Assembly (NCBI GenBank): GCA_022695795.1
Contig: MU404108.1
Span: 124,001-188,000 of the forward strand
Origin: Biscogniauxia marginata
Lineage: Eukaryota; Ascomycota; Sordariomycetes; Xylariales; Xylariaceae
DNA length: 64,000 bases
Reading direction: 5' to 3'
Positions 45,002 through 56,506 of this stretch are shown here, piece after piece. The notes beneath the pieces are model-generated. The model saw only the letters and a list, made by a program, of their open reading frames with translations. It searched no databases and was not told where the DNA came from. Position 1 is the first letter of the stretch; the number at the start of each line of letters is the position of its first letter. A program made the translations under genes and the position numbers.

Positions 45002-46315
45002 TTAAGGGTAATGGAAAATGACTAATAACGGAATTCCCAATATAAGCTGGTTTTCTGGTCTGCGGAGAGGGAATATCTGGTACAAGCATGAACGATTGTA
45101 ACTGGGGTATCTTATTTGCCTAGTCGAAGATTGGACTAAGAGTTTCACTCGATGCCGGTAGCAGCTCACTCTTTTGAGTTGCATAAAAGGCATAGGGAAG
45201 GAGAAGAGATGAAATTTACAAGTAGAAGTCTCCCGTTTTTTGTAATACAGATATTGTACCTGATAACAGCAAGAGCTGGGCCACTGGGTCATTGATTCGT
45301 GTGGCCTAGAGGCAATCATGGTTTCCATATGATGGAGGCGCGGACCAGATAGGCCAGTTGAGTCACTGCCGATGCTGTTGAATATCTCAACATCTACACA
45401 TAATGAATACAAATCGAAGGATCCAGATAAGTCAATCTAACAAAACATACAAGTTGGAGTCACCTGTCGTGCCATCCACTAAGCTAAGAAGGTCTTCCGA
45501 GTCTCGAAACGGGAATCTTTTAAGAGTGACAATCCCTCCTTCACGAACAACAACTCTGTAACATGACGTCGGTTAATACGAAATATGAATAATGCCTTTG
45601 AAGTAAGTTTACCCAGTAAGGTAGGCGCCGTGTAAGCATTACACTCCAAAAATACTGACCTTACGTAGCATCATTTGGCGATATATCATAGGTCTGATTT
45701 GAACTGAGGTCGAGAGTATCCCTGCCGCGAATTTTACACTGCTTCGCCACTCCGTGCGAAGCATACTGGAAGACATCATGATGGAAAAGATAAAAAAAGA
45801 AAAAAAGAAAAAAGGAAAAAAAAGAAAGGCATTAGTCTTGTAATTTAGGGGCTCAGCTATTACATAGCGTACCCTTGGGCGCTATCTCTTACTTCGATAG
45901 GCGAACCTAAATACATCTCATACTGCAAACAACATGAGATTATGCCGAGGACAGCTTTGTGGCAAGTTGATAGTAATACATTTGTGTTTCGCTGATAGGT
46001 TTTCAACATAAGTAAGGTAGGAAGAGGTCTTTCCTTGGAAGGCTTGTACGGTATCACGGCTGATCTCCGAGTCATGGCCAATGCCCGGCGTCGATGCATT
46101 GATGACGGTGTTGGACGAAGGCACATGCTTTGACAATTTAACAGGAAAAATTGACCAAGAAGTTTCGACACAAATGTTGCGCTCCACCATATCTATCTTA
46201 CCCGGTCTGTCGAGAGAAGGGAGTAAAGGGGTCTCGCCTCTCTCCTTGAACTTCCCATGCAGAGGAATTGGACGATGCGTATAATCTGAAGCAGGAGAAT
46301 ATCTAGGAGAGCCAT
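45002..46315 (-). CDS. Uncharacterised multi-exon gene in tandem with the VWA-RBR frame (model uncertain)
   Basis: Small exons joined by good splice sites keep one frame: an exon ending 45924, then 45765-45665, 45555-45464, 45393-45260 and 45076-45002. They read ...NLMLFA/YASHGVAKQCKIRGRD, ...NDAT/VVVREGGIVTLKRF, ...DGTT/DVEIFNSIGSDS, ...SSCCYQ/IFPLRRPENQLILG. The 5' end is unclear: one option is ATG 46315 (MALLDILLLQ) spliced at 46202/46127; another is a continuous exon whose protein-like text (PASDYTHRPIPLHGKFKERG) begins near 46310 without an obvious ATG. The last exon stops (TAA) 17 bases before the ATG of the VWA frame on the same strand. Spacing that tight is rare in these fungi, so both may descend from one longer gene. 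I recognise no named domain. Confidence 0.45.
45787..45831 (-). repeat. Polypyrimidine tract (minus strand) before a splice acceptor
   Basis: A/G-rich on the + strand; on the minus strand it is a long T/C run about 20 bases before the acceptor at 45765. This supports the splice model of the gene here. Confidence 0.5.
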
Positions 46316-46911
46316 TGATAGATAATTGGCATATGAAAGTCTGGAACCACGTTGCCACAAAGACCGAAATATCTAGCAACTCCGATGCGCGTAGCTTATC
46401 TGCCTATGCCTACTTTATACGACCGCTCCTCATCACCCCCTTAAGTCGGCTGTGCACTATGTACCTACACTGGGCTGCAATTGGCTTCAACGCCACTCCA
46501 ACCTCTAATACATATATATTACGAATCAACGAGGAATTCGTTTTATTTGATTTACTTATGTGCACTAATAGAGGAGAGCTGAAATTTGCCCGACATTTCA
46601 TTTTGTTCGTATCAAGTTATTCACGATTAAAAGGAAGGAGAAAAGCCCGTCTCCTCCTTATTCATCCTCCTTTTGGAACCATGCGCATTGCCGCCACCAA
46701 ATCCTCCTATCCACAATATTCAGAAAAATATTTGATAAAATATTACAATTGCAAGGATGGTGTACGGAAGTGCGGAAAGTGTTTACTACGAGTTACTACG
46801 TTAATAGGGCATCGGGATCACATCTATTATCGCACGAAATATAAATTATCTAGGTACATAAGGTAAACTCATTGCCAACCGTCAAAACCCTACCATTTTT
46901 CTCGCCAACGT
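46316..46911. other. Intergenic region with TATA-like element
   Basis: On the minus strand, TATAAAG occurs at about 46415-46420, roughly 100 bases upstream of the multi-exon gene's possible start. The rest is AT-rich with no gene seen. Confidence 0.35.
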
Positions 46912-48768
46912 TTAAGATTCCCTGTCGAGGTTGACCTGGAAAGCCCTCAGGCCCAAGCTCTCAACCTGCCCGCCCTCGCCGACGTCGAATATGAACTCGT
47001 CCATGGATCGAAACCCGTAGACGAGCCTGTCCATGTTGGCCCAGGTATGGCAGCTCGATCCCGGCCAGAAGGTGCTAGCTTCCTTCTCGGCGAGCTGCTC
47101 CGGCGTGTCGATGTCGAACACCGCCCGCCACGCCGCCTGGGTACCCGCTGCTAGGTTCGTGGGGTAGAGCCGAAGCGAGACGGAGAGATCGGGGGGAGCG
47201 CTTGAGAGCGTGGCGAAGCTGCTGTAATTCTCGATGATGTCTACGCCACGGATGACCCAGTTCGATACGGCGAACCCGGGGGCATCGTCGGTGGAGAGCG
47301 TGATGCTCGAGTTCGTGGCTGCGTCGGTGTAGTTCCCGCCGAAGTTGGTTTCTGCCTCGGCCTTACCCGCGTCTTCGATCGTGGGCAGCAGGGCCTGGAC
47401 CACCTGGGTGAGGATAGACTCGACCAGGTTAGAAGACGACTCCGCGCCTCCGGTGAGGATCGTGATCACGAGGTCGTAGTCTGGGATCAAGCATAGGACG
47501 TTGTTGTAGACGTTGATGTTGCCGGACTTGGTGTAGAACTCGACGAGTCGTCGGTCTTTCGTGACGTTATCCGACCGGAGGATTTCCCAGGGGCCTCCGA
47601 GCAGCAGGCCCGTCGAGGATGTGGACGTGACGGGCTTCATCCATTTCCGCGTTTTAACAGGATCGATGAGGCGGTGTTCGAGGATGCCCGAGCCAAAGGA
47701 CAGGAGATCGACAGTGTTTGAGTAGAAGCCGCCGGCTCTACGGTCAGGTTAGTATGTAAAGGCTCTTATGCTGAACCTATGCGTGAATAATACTCACATG
47801 TCTTCATATCCCAGACTATCACCCCACCACGTGTCCCCGGCTGGAATGAATCCCCATGCGTTGTTCTCCGGCGGGTTGAAGATCGACGTGTTGCTCATGC
47901 CCAAAGGTGCCAATATCGACTGGTGGATGAACTTGTCGTATGTCGTGTTGGCAATTGCCTCGACGGCATAGCCGAGGATAACACTCGCGACGTTGGAGTA
48001 GACCGCATTGGGGCTGAATGGGGCGAAGACTGGATGACGCTTGCCAAAGTCCCTGAAGAACTGTGCCCGGTCACAGGGAGGCAATCCGAGGACACCCGCG
48101 CATCCGGTTCTGGATTCGTTGCCTAGCTCGGGAAGTCCGAGCCGTGTCCAGTCTGCTGGATAAGTGGCTAGATCGGACACGACTATGTATCATTAGCTAA
48201 GCTTTCGTGATGAAACTGAAAGCAACAACTTACGATCTGTGCCAATGCCACTCATATGTGACGCTAAGGCGCCGAGCGTTACCTGATCCCAGTGTACCGT
48301 CGTGATGTCGTTGACCCCGTCGGTTTCTTCCCCCTTTAGCTGAAGCAGTTCGGGGACATACTTCGTGATGGGATCATCCAGCCGCACCGACTTTTGGGTC
48401 AGGAGAGCGAGTATGGGGAATATCTTCGATATGCTTCCGATGCGGTAGATGGATTGGGCATCAACCTTGGTGGTCCCCGTCGCGTTGAGGTTGGGTGGTG
48501 TGTAGTGGAGGTCTAGCAGAGGGCTAGTTTCGTGTATCGACTTGACCGCAACTGAGATGCCGGTGGAATTCAGCGCCGCAGTCGTCTCCTGGAAAGCATT
48601 TATGATAGCCGCTACAGCTGACTGAACGGCTCCGTGAGTCGACGGACTTGCTGGCGCGGGCAGTACTGGCCCTAAAGGGGGGCAATGCCCGTTGAGGGCA
48701 CCCAGTACGACATCTCCAACTAGGAAGGCTGGTAGTAAGGCCTTGACGACACTTGCCTGAAAGTACAT
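46912..48768 (-). CDS. Secreted beta-lactamase-related serine hydrolase
   Basis: Exons 48768-48234, 48182-47798 and 47737-46912 give 581 residues. An N-terminal hydrophobic segment (VVKALLPAFLVGDVVLGAL) suggests secretion. The class C beta-lactamase/penicillin-binding fold is shown by SxxK in GSISKIF (Ser112 to Lys115) and a YxN motif in VYSNV. A third KTG-like site is not obvious. Six or more N-glycosylation sequons fit an extracellular protein. The fungal family includes LACTB-like esterases and enzymes near secondary-metabolite clusters; antibiotic hydrolysis is not implied. The gene is divergent from TAPT1 across about 1.6 kb. Function beyond the fold is not assignable. Confidence 0.9.
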
Positions 48769-50335
48769 CTTATGTCTAATCCTTTGACCGAAGATGAGAT
48801 ATGGAGTAAGTTGGCTCGTCCCACCTAAGTAGAAGCTCTCTCGTCTTATATATTCATGTGTGGAGATGGGCTGCTGGAAAGGATAGGAGGAGCTCAGATC
48901 CCATCTTGTCTACCTAACCATTGCCGAGGCTGAGGGCTGAGCAACATGCATGGACACAACTTCTAGGCTGCTGCTTGAAGGTGATAATATCTAAGGAGGT
49001 CCATACCTAGTCCCCGCATGGAGGATGTCGAGACGTTGATCAGCCTGCATGTCTACCTAAGTATTGGACCCTTACATGTGCTGTAGGTAAGAAGGATCAA
49101 GGTGACGTTGAAGCAGGGCTGAAGGAAGAAACGAGGCAATTTCAATTGGTGAACCCCTTGATTGAGAAAAGCATGTTGGATACGGAATGCTTTGATTGGT
49201 GTGGTAGTTTGGTCAGGGCTTGGAGCTGAATAGTAGTGTAGTCTCTAGGGGAATAACATAGGTACCAGGGGATATGGGGAAGAGTATACATGTAGTCAGT
49301 ACTTCATACGGTTGTTTCTAATTGGTACGGTCGGACTCCGTCCCCACATCTCCTAGTGTACACTAAAAAAAGAAGGGCGCCGCTGCGACGGCACACTACT
49401 TCGGACTCGGACTCGCCTCACTATGTACAACTAATACTACTTTAGGCCTGCAACTTGATGCATTTTATAGATCCATTGCAGTGTGACGAGCTTATTGTTC
49501 GTTGCTACATGCACTTGAATAAGTCTGAAATTAATTAACAGCACAAAATGAATACTTAGGCTACAGTATAAGTCATGTACAATAAACAAGTTACCTTACA
49601 ATTCGTTTATCAAGGCGGTAAATACTGAATAAATGAATATAAGTGTGTAGGTAGTTTTAATAAATTGAGAGTGATTAACGTTAAAGTATAAGAGACCGTT
49701 ATAAGACGATGGTAAATATTAAGTAGGTAGGTAGGTATTTATATAATGAGTCCCGGATTGCATATCACCGTTTCCATTACCTTGATTACATGTACTTAAC
49801 TAGGTATGAATAGGTATATTATGTTTGGTATGAAATGGGAGGTTTCTTTCCCCTTTTAATATTACCGTACAAGTTGTTATTCTTATGCAAAATACTCAAT
49901 ATCTGCCAGCAGTTGGCGTCGGCTATGAAGTACATAGGTATGTAAAGCGCAGAATGGAATGTACCTAGGCCAGGTACCTAGGTACGGTGCATGCAGTGGA
50001 CGTGCCTGCACTGTCTGTTTAATGCAGGACCTATAAGGTTTGCGCATATTATATGCATGTATGATGTATATGCATGGTGCGATCAGTCAAGTGTCCTTTA
50101 TCGTCCGGCTCGAAGTTCTTATCAGATATTTGGCCACTTACGGAATACATACCTAAACTCAAACTTTCTAATCCGTACAAGTGCAGCATTCCATGTTAAT
50201 TGCCAACAACCAGAGGCGTGCTGACTGTATACGTACCGGTGATTCGTCTGTACGAGGGCTGGATTGGATTGCATGCACGGATCATAGCATCCGTCCGCAG
50301 AGGATGGGTCTGTCGCAATCGCCGTCTGCTCCATA
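48769..50335. other. Divergent intergenic region (hydrolase / TAPT1)
   Basis: No gene seen. AT-rich centre with TAGGTA motifs at 49710-49990. Confidence 0.5.
49710..49990. repeat. TAGGTA/GGTACCT motif cluster
   Basis: Includes AAGTAGGTAGGTAGGTATTT, AACTAGGTATGAATAGGTA and CCAGGTACCTAGGTACGG. Confidence 0.6.
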
Positions 50336-50488
50336 ATGCGCGAACCAGCGACAGTAGCAACCACAGCAGACGTGGAGGACAAGGGGAACGATGAGAGAGC
50401 CGGACGGAGCTTGATGAGGGAGAGAGAGACGGAACAGGGGAAGGAGAAGCAGAAACAGAGGGAAAGGCTCCCGCCCGTGCAGACAATA

Positions 50489-50519
<31 letters not shown>

Positions 50520-53498
50520 TGCCAAATGATCCCTTCCCGGCCTTTGAGGTCACGACGGCAACTCCCATCACTCCCAGGTTCAAGTACGACCAACAGGCCG
50601 ATGCCAACGAGTATCTAAGGACCAACAGACACTCAGCATCCTCCGACGACACTTCCACCTCCAGCACCGACAGTCGCTCGTCTTCGTCCGCCATTTCCGA
50701 CCCTCCAGAAGCGCCTGTCAATGCGAAGAAACCCGCCGATGCCAACACCAAACCGCGTACACAGTCTGCCGTCCGCAAGCTCTCTGCGTCGCAGATGCAA
50801 GCACTGACCTCGTCGCCTGGCTCCTTGCCCATCGCCATCGTCCCCCTCCAGCGCAAACCCAGCGGCGCCGAGTATCCCATGTCTGCCGGCGTAGCCGAAG
50901 CCGCTTCGCGCCCCTCCATGGCCGAACAACTGCAAGCCAGCCTTCGTACGGCAGCAGCCGAGAAGGATGAATCCGTCCAGCCCGAGGGCGCGCACGAGCA
51001 CGAGGCAGTTAAGGGCCCTCCTCGAACTGCTGCCGACTTCAGACGACCACCTCCCTCCTCACGAACTCTTTCCTCTCCTCCTGTCAACCGAAGACCCTCA
51101 CCGGGACCTCCTCTGTCGACGCCGAACACCAGCCGCCGAAACTCGTTCAACCCACTCGCACGACCTCCTCCTCTCAACACCAATGTGTCCAGTGGCCACT
51201 CGCCCGTTTCTAGGAAAACCTCCATGTCTACCAAACCGGAACGGTCCGACCCTATCCCATCTCCAAGACTTCCTGCAATACCCCTACCTCCCATGTCACT
51301 CCCTACACATCTACAGTTGGAGCTGGCTGGCCAAAGGCCGAGTCCTTTGTATATCCACAGCTCCCACTCTGCCGATGCCCCTTACGAGTCAAGCGCTGTC
51401 AAGTTTGAGCGCCTTCTGAATGCTCTGCTGCTACCGCCTTACCTGGAGCAGGTCTTATCCTTTGGCGTCATGGCTTGTCTAGATGCGTGGCTATACACAT
51501 TCACTATTTTGCCCATGAGATTCATTATTGCTCTTGGCGTGCTCGTGAGATGGTGGGGATATGTCGTGGGGAAGGAGATTCGATGGGTGGTTGGTTACGT
51601 CTGGCAGGGCACATGGCGTCTGTGGCAAAGAGGGAGAGGCAGGACCTTGTCGCGGAACCGAGGGGATAGCAATTTACAACCAATCGAGACCGAGCGAAGT
51701 CAGAGCCAAGCCAAGGAGAATAGCTTGGGAATACGGCAGAGTAGCACGACGAGACACCGCACCGCCTCCGACGCTGCCGCGCCCACACTTCCGGACCACC
51801 CACGCTTGAATGGTAATGGAGTCTTCCACCCGCCCAAGCACCCTATGCCTGCTAGACCAGCGCATTTCCGACATCGTAGAACGAAGTCGATGCCGTCCAA
51901 CCTGACGTCTTACCACAAGGCCGATCTACTTCAGGGTGCCATCATAATCTGCAGCGTCATGGCCATGATGAATCTGGATGCTAGCCGCATGTATCACTTG
52001 ATTCGAGCCCAATCCTCAATGAAGCTTTACGTCATCTACAACATTCTTGAGGTACGTTTCCCTGTTGTTTCCTAATCGGTTCTGTTAGGTTTGGCTCATC
52101 CTTGTCTAGGTCGGCGATAGACTGCTCTCAGCCATCGGGCAAGACATCTTGGAGTGTCTGTTCAGCTCGGAGACGCTTTCTAGGAATAGCTCTGGCAGAT
52201 CCAAGGTCCTCCTACCCTTGGGCATGTTCATCCTATCGCTTATTTACAACGTGGTTCATACCTGGTGTTTGTTCTACCAAGTCATTACCTTGAACGTGGC
52301 GGTGAATTCCTACTCCAACTCCTTATTGACGCTCCTCATCTCGAACCAATTCGTTGAGATCAAAGGAAGTGTCTTCAAGAGGATCGAGAAGGAGAATCTT
52401 TTTCAGCTAACATGCTCAGATATTGTGGAACGATTTCAAATCTGGATTATCCTGCTAATCATCGGAATGCGCAATGTGGTTGAGGTTGGCGGTATCTCAG
52501 TTCCGGGGGCCGGAAGCGAGATGGACGGCGGGGCGGCGAAAGCTGGCCCTCTCCATACCTCATCCATACTGCCCGCAAGCTTTACCGTCCTGCCATCATG
52601 GATTCTATCAGGCGAAGTTCTCTCACCGTTCCTTGTAGTTATCGGCATCGAGATGCTGGTCGACTGGATCAAGCACGCGTACATCAACAAGTTCAACAAC
52701 GTCAAGCCGACACTCTATAGTAGAATGCTTGACATCCTTTGTAAGGATTACTATACCAACGTATGTTTCTTGCCTCATTTCCCTTGAGTACATGCCGTTG
52801 CTGATATCAACCCTCTCGTGTAGGCCTTTGGCACGCCGTCCCTGACTCGGCGGCTTGGCTTGCCGCTACTTCCTCTCTCTTGCCTGTTCATCCGTGCATC
52901 GATACAGGTCTATCACATGTTCCTTGCCACACATCTTCACCCACCAATTCCAACCTCAACTACTGAGCTCTCCGTAGAATCCTCTACACCGTCCTCCCCT
53001 GCCATGATCGCCGCGCTTGACCATCTCGACACGCTAATCCGTAATGCCCTTGGACGTGCTGTGTACGGATACCCCTATGAATCGCCCCAGGCCCGGCCTT
53101 TCTGGACATTCTCTTCGGATGATGCGATTGCGTTGCTTACCATGGTAGTATTCTTTTTTCTCGCCTGGGTAGTTCTCCTTATTGTGAAACTTCTCACGGG
53201 CATGCTGCTTTTGCGCTATTCTCGGAAACGTTACGCCATAATGAAGCTTAAGGAGCACGCAGTGGCGGCTGGGAAGGCAGATCGCGAGAACTTTTCCCAG
53301 CCTGGACAGCGCATCGGCCCGTGGGGCGCCGTGGAGCTCGGGGATGAACGAAGAAAGTGGATATATGAAGATGATCCGGATGGCCTGAAAAAGATGCGTG
53401 ACCGGGAGCGCAAGACCCAGGAGAGATTCAACGACAAGGGAGAAGATAACTTTTCCAAGGTAGTGCGTTACGAGATGGTTGCGAAGCGGATATGGTGA
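50336..53498 (+). CDS. TAPT1/Emp65 family ER membrane protein (DUF747)
   Basis: Exons 50336-52051, 52110-52760 and 52824-53498 give 1013 residues, all junctions in phase 0. A long disordered Ser/Pro-rich N-terminus (about 330 residues) includes a PT dipeptide run coded by a hexanucleotide repeat. The conserved TAPT1 region begins near KFERLLNALLLPPYLEQVLS and continues through KADLLQGAIIICSVMAM, LEVGDRLLSAIGQDILECLF, FILSLIYNVVHTW, NSYSNSLLTLLISNQFVEIK and FQIWIILLIIGMRN. Membrane helices alternate with these blocks. Yeast Emp65 works with Slp1 in protecting soluble ER proteins from degradation; animal TAPT1 is linked to cilia and skeletal patterning. A downstream in-frame ATG at 50414 is an alternative start. 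Confidence 0.93.
50486..50520 (+). repeat. ACCGAC hexanucleotide repeat in coding sequence
   Basis: About five copies, encoding a PTPTPTPTPT run in the disordered N-terminus of the TAPT1-like protein. Length changes would stay in frame. Confidence 0.8.
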
Positions 53499-54791
53499 AA
53501 GTGATATCACAACAGCGGTGTTGTTTCATGTATTCCTACCATAGAACGTGGCGCGCGTTACATTTGCATTGCATCGGGACAGGCGTTTCTGGCTCGCTTT
53601 AGATGAAGCATTGTACTATACTGCAGTGATGGCTTCTAGCGATAGTCGAATTCCCATTCTCTTTCTTGAGCGCTGAGTTTCGGGATCATCGGATTCTTTA
53701 ACGGATCTCGGTTTGTCGTGGCGGTATATGCAACCCCTATATCCACCTCCCGGGATTCCGATTTGTGGTTGTCTAACAAGGTTTTCAATAGCTTCTACGG
53801 AATGACCCACGGGATATGTTAAATGACTATGTGGACATGTCAGTCGATAGCCGGTCTTCCAGGAATAATACTGCATCATTCCACCTTGTCAGTGGGAATA
53901 CTCCGTATGAAACAAGTCATAAGAGACCGAGAAACACCGTTCGGTGGTTGATGCGCTTCGACCATTATGTCCCAGTATTTCGGGAGTATCCTTCTGCTAA
54001 ATTGGCTAGACCCGGCAGAGGTTCTCTAGATTGATTTAGAATCCATTCGCTTCCATCTCATGTCGGAACGGTAAACTAGGTAGCTTGTAGATGAGCTTCA
54101 ACTCAGGCCGGAATTGCTTAACACCCCTTTTGAAGATGGTTGATAAGAAGGGCGCATACACACATACATCTAAGTACACACGTACATACAGACCGATCTT
54201 CGGTGACTCGATTAGCTGTCTATGCAGTCAATTGATTCGCCGGTCGCCAGGTCACACCTCGCGCAGCTCACATCTGTAAACGATGATCGTATACGCCACG
54301 CCAGGCGATCGTTCCCCGCGGTGTATACCAGCTTGGGTATAAGCCAATGGCATGATTACGCTAGGTATGGCGAATTACCAATAAAGGGGACTGAAGACCC
54401 CTCATTCGGACTTGGGCATCTCGCTCAAGTGTCTGAGGTTTGCCGGGATTTGAGAAATCGGCGATAGGTTTTGCGTCATTTCTACTAAAGTCTAAGATTC
54501 AATAGTTTCGAAAGTAGTTACATACAACATACTCACACACACGTAAACGATAGCGCTAAAGGGGTGGGAGACGAGAAATATAGTCTTATAAATATCATCA
54601 TCGACGCCGGCCGGGGAAGGAGGGCAACATGAGGGAACTTTGAACTTGCTTGTCTTATTTATATCACCCACTGCAAATCATCTCGGCTGACTTACGAGTC
54701 AAGACAATAAACTATACTTACCTACCTTACCTACTTATATATCTTATATATCTTATATATCTTATATATCTTATCTAGCTAGCACGTCAAA
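53499..54791. other. Intergenic region (about 1.3 kb)
   Basis: No gene recognised. The right end is the carbonic anhydrase promoter with a 9-base tandem repeat. Confidence 0.45.
54735..54775. repeat. 9-base tandem repeat (TTATATATC, four full copies)
   Basis: Perfect copies start at 54735, 54744, 54753 and 54762, followed by a partial unit. The array ends 16 bases before the carbonic anhydrase ATG, so it lies in the 5' UTR or core promoter. Confidence 0.85.
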
Positions 54792-55427
54792 ATGGCAACG
54801 GAAATCCAGAACAACCTCAAGGAGAAGAACGCCGAGTACGCGAGCAAGTTCACGCAGGGAGACCTGGCCCTCCCGCCCGCCAAGAAATATCTAGTCTGTA
54901 AGTTTCTTTCCCTTCTTCTTCCTTCTCTTCATCTTCGTCACCCTTCCTTAAGTCCGCTCTCCCCTCCTCCCCCCTCTCCCCCTTAAAACTCCCCGCTGAT
55001 CCAAATCCGCGAAAAAAAAAAAGTGACGTGCATGGACGCGCGCATCGACCCGGCGTCCGCCTTCGGCATCGCGCTGGGGGACGCGCACGTGGTGCGGAAC
55101 GCGGGGGCGAGCGCGCGCGAGGGGCTGCGGTCCGTCGTCATCTCGCAGCAGCTGCTGGGCACGCGCGAGGTGCTCGTGGTGAAGCACACGGGCTGCGGGA
55201 TGCTGACGTTCGGCAACGAGGACGCGCGCGCGACGCTGCGGCGGAACCGCGGCGACGCCGCGCTCGCCGAGGTCGCCGACCTCGACTTCCTGCCCTTCGC
55301 CGACCTCGAGAGCGCCGTGCGCGCCGACGTCGCGTTCCTGAGGGGGAGCCGGACCATCGCCGACGACGTGCCCGTTACCGGGTGGGTTTACGAGGTCGAG
55401 ACCGGGCGGGTTAGGCAAGTTGTTTGA
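54792..55427 (+). CDS. Short beta-class carbonic anhydrase
   Basis: Interconverts CO2 and bicarbonate. Exon 1 is 54792-54897 and exon 2 is 55024-55427, giving 169 residues, in the range of short beta-class enzymes rather than the 220-280 residue plant-like type. Zinc ligands and partner residues are visible: Cys38, Asp40 and Arg42 in CMDARID, then His90 and Cys93 in HTGCGM. No targeting peptide is seen, so it is probably cytosolic. The intron acceptor is odd: AAAAAAAAAAAG precedes exon 2 instead of a pyrimidine tract, with the C/T-rich tract further upstream and a possible branch point at GCTGAT. The splice is needed to join the frame and restores KKYLVLTCMDAR. Exon 2 is extremely GC-rich at third positions. 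Confidence 0.9.
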
Positions 55428-56404
55428 GCGGGGGGAGGGGAGGGGTTGGGTATTGAGGGTTTGGATGGATGTATAAGGGATGTTGCTGGGATCAAAGGAG
55501 CGTGTCATGGCTTATTTTATTTAATTCCTCGCAAGGGAGGGAATATAGGTCATACCTCTCTTTGGTCTTTTTTATCATTATTACCTACTCAGCCTAGGCT
55601 TGAACGGTTATCATGAGTCTGTCTATGTGCACCTAACTAGTACCTATGATTTATGTCTCATAGTCGCTAGTGCTATGTCATCTATATATTCATTGCCGCT
55701 ACTCACGAGTGCTGCTATATACCATGATAGACTCCATTTCTTTAAACATAGTCTGATATAAGCGCGCAATAGAGTTTTATCGAGTGTCGCATTCAAGGAA
55801 CAAGAAGCTGCCCGGAGTAATAAGATGATAACACCTGAAAGGCACACAGAAGCAGTATTTAGTGCTGAGCTCAACGTAGGAGGTACCTAGATTAGAACCC
55901 GTTATTATAGGGGGGACTCTTCCCACACAAATTAGTTCCATCTATTCTATTCCTCGAGAAAACCCCGTTATCAGTCACTGCGAGCAGGATTCCTAGCCAA
56001 GCCGCCGGTTCTTGTTCGAGATACAGGTTGTCTAAACCCTCTTCGGCAATTATTGAGATCATCTAGGTAAGAATTCGGACATTGAAGATCTCACGTTGGA
56101 ATTGAATTAAGTAAGCCAAGGTCTCTTAGAAAATTAGGTGGATCATCACCTCTAAGTGTTAATAGGCACGAAGACATCTTAAGGGGATATCGCTATTATT
56201 TAGAATTTGATGTACTGATTCATTCTTATAAATTGTTTCACGAAGTCCTACTTTTCACTTCGCGATCTAATTATTATTTATACATTACTTACCTAGGTGC
56301 GTAACTTGTTTTTTTTTAAAAAAAAACGTTAAGACTAGAAGCTCTGAGAGTAAAAAAAAAAATTGATAACAAATCAACGTGGTTGAAGAAAAGGAAAAAA
56401 GAAA
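55428..56404. other. Intergenic region between carbonic anhydrase and tRNA
   Basis: AT-rich, no gene seen. A/T runs near 56310-56365 sit just 3' of the minus-strand tRNA. A T run on the minus strand there (complement of the A tract 56351-56361) is a plausible polymerase III terminator. Confidence 0.45.
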
Positions 56405-56506
56405 TGTCCTCGGTGAGGCTCGAACTCACGACCTTTGGATATCCCAACTTGAAATTGAGTCATTTTCATATGAGACCAACGCTCTAACCAACTGAGCCAC
56501 GAAGAC
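56405..56506 (-). tRNA. Elongator tRNA-Met (CAT anticodon), with intron
   Basis: On the minus strand the acceptor stem pairs GTCTTCG with CGAGGAC (one G-T pair). The D arm is GCTC...GAGC with AGTTGGTTA in the loop. The anticodon loop is CTCATA then A, giving CAT. The T arm is GTGAG TTCGAGC CTCAC, and the discriminator base is A. A 28-base intron (56468-56441) sits one base 3' of the anticodon, the canonical position. The anticodon stem TTGGT/TCCAA keeps the U31-U39 mismatch seen in yeast elongator tRNA-Met. The mature RNA is 74 bases before CCA addition. GAGC in the T loop and the acceptor stem fit elongator rather than initiator type. Confidence 0.92.

Noticed and set aside
50122..51294. 390-codon open frame antisense to the TAPT1 gene start
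   Set aside because: The sense strand encodes the disordered N-terminus contiguous with recognisable TAPT1 domains; the antisense product is Gly/Ser-rich with no family features.
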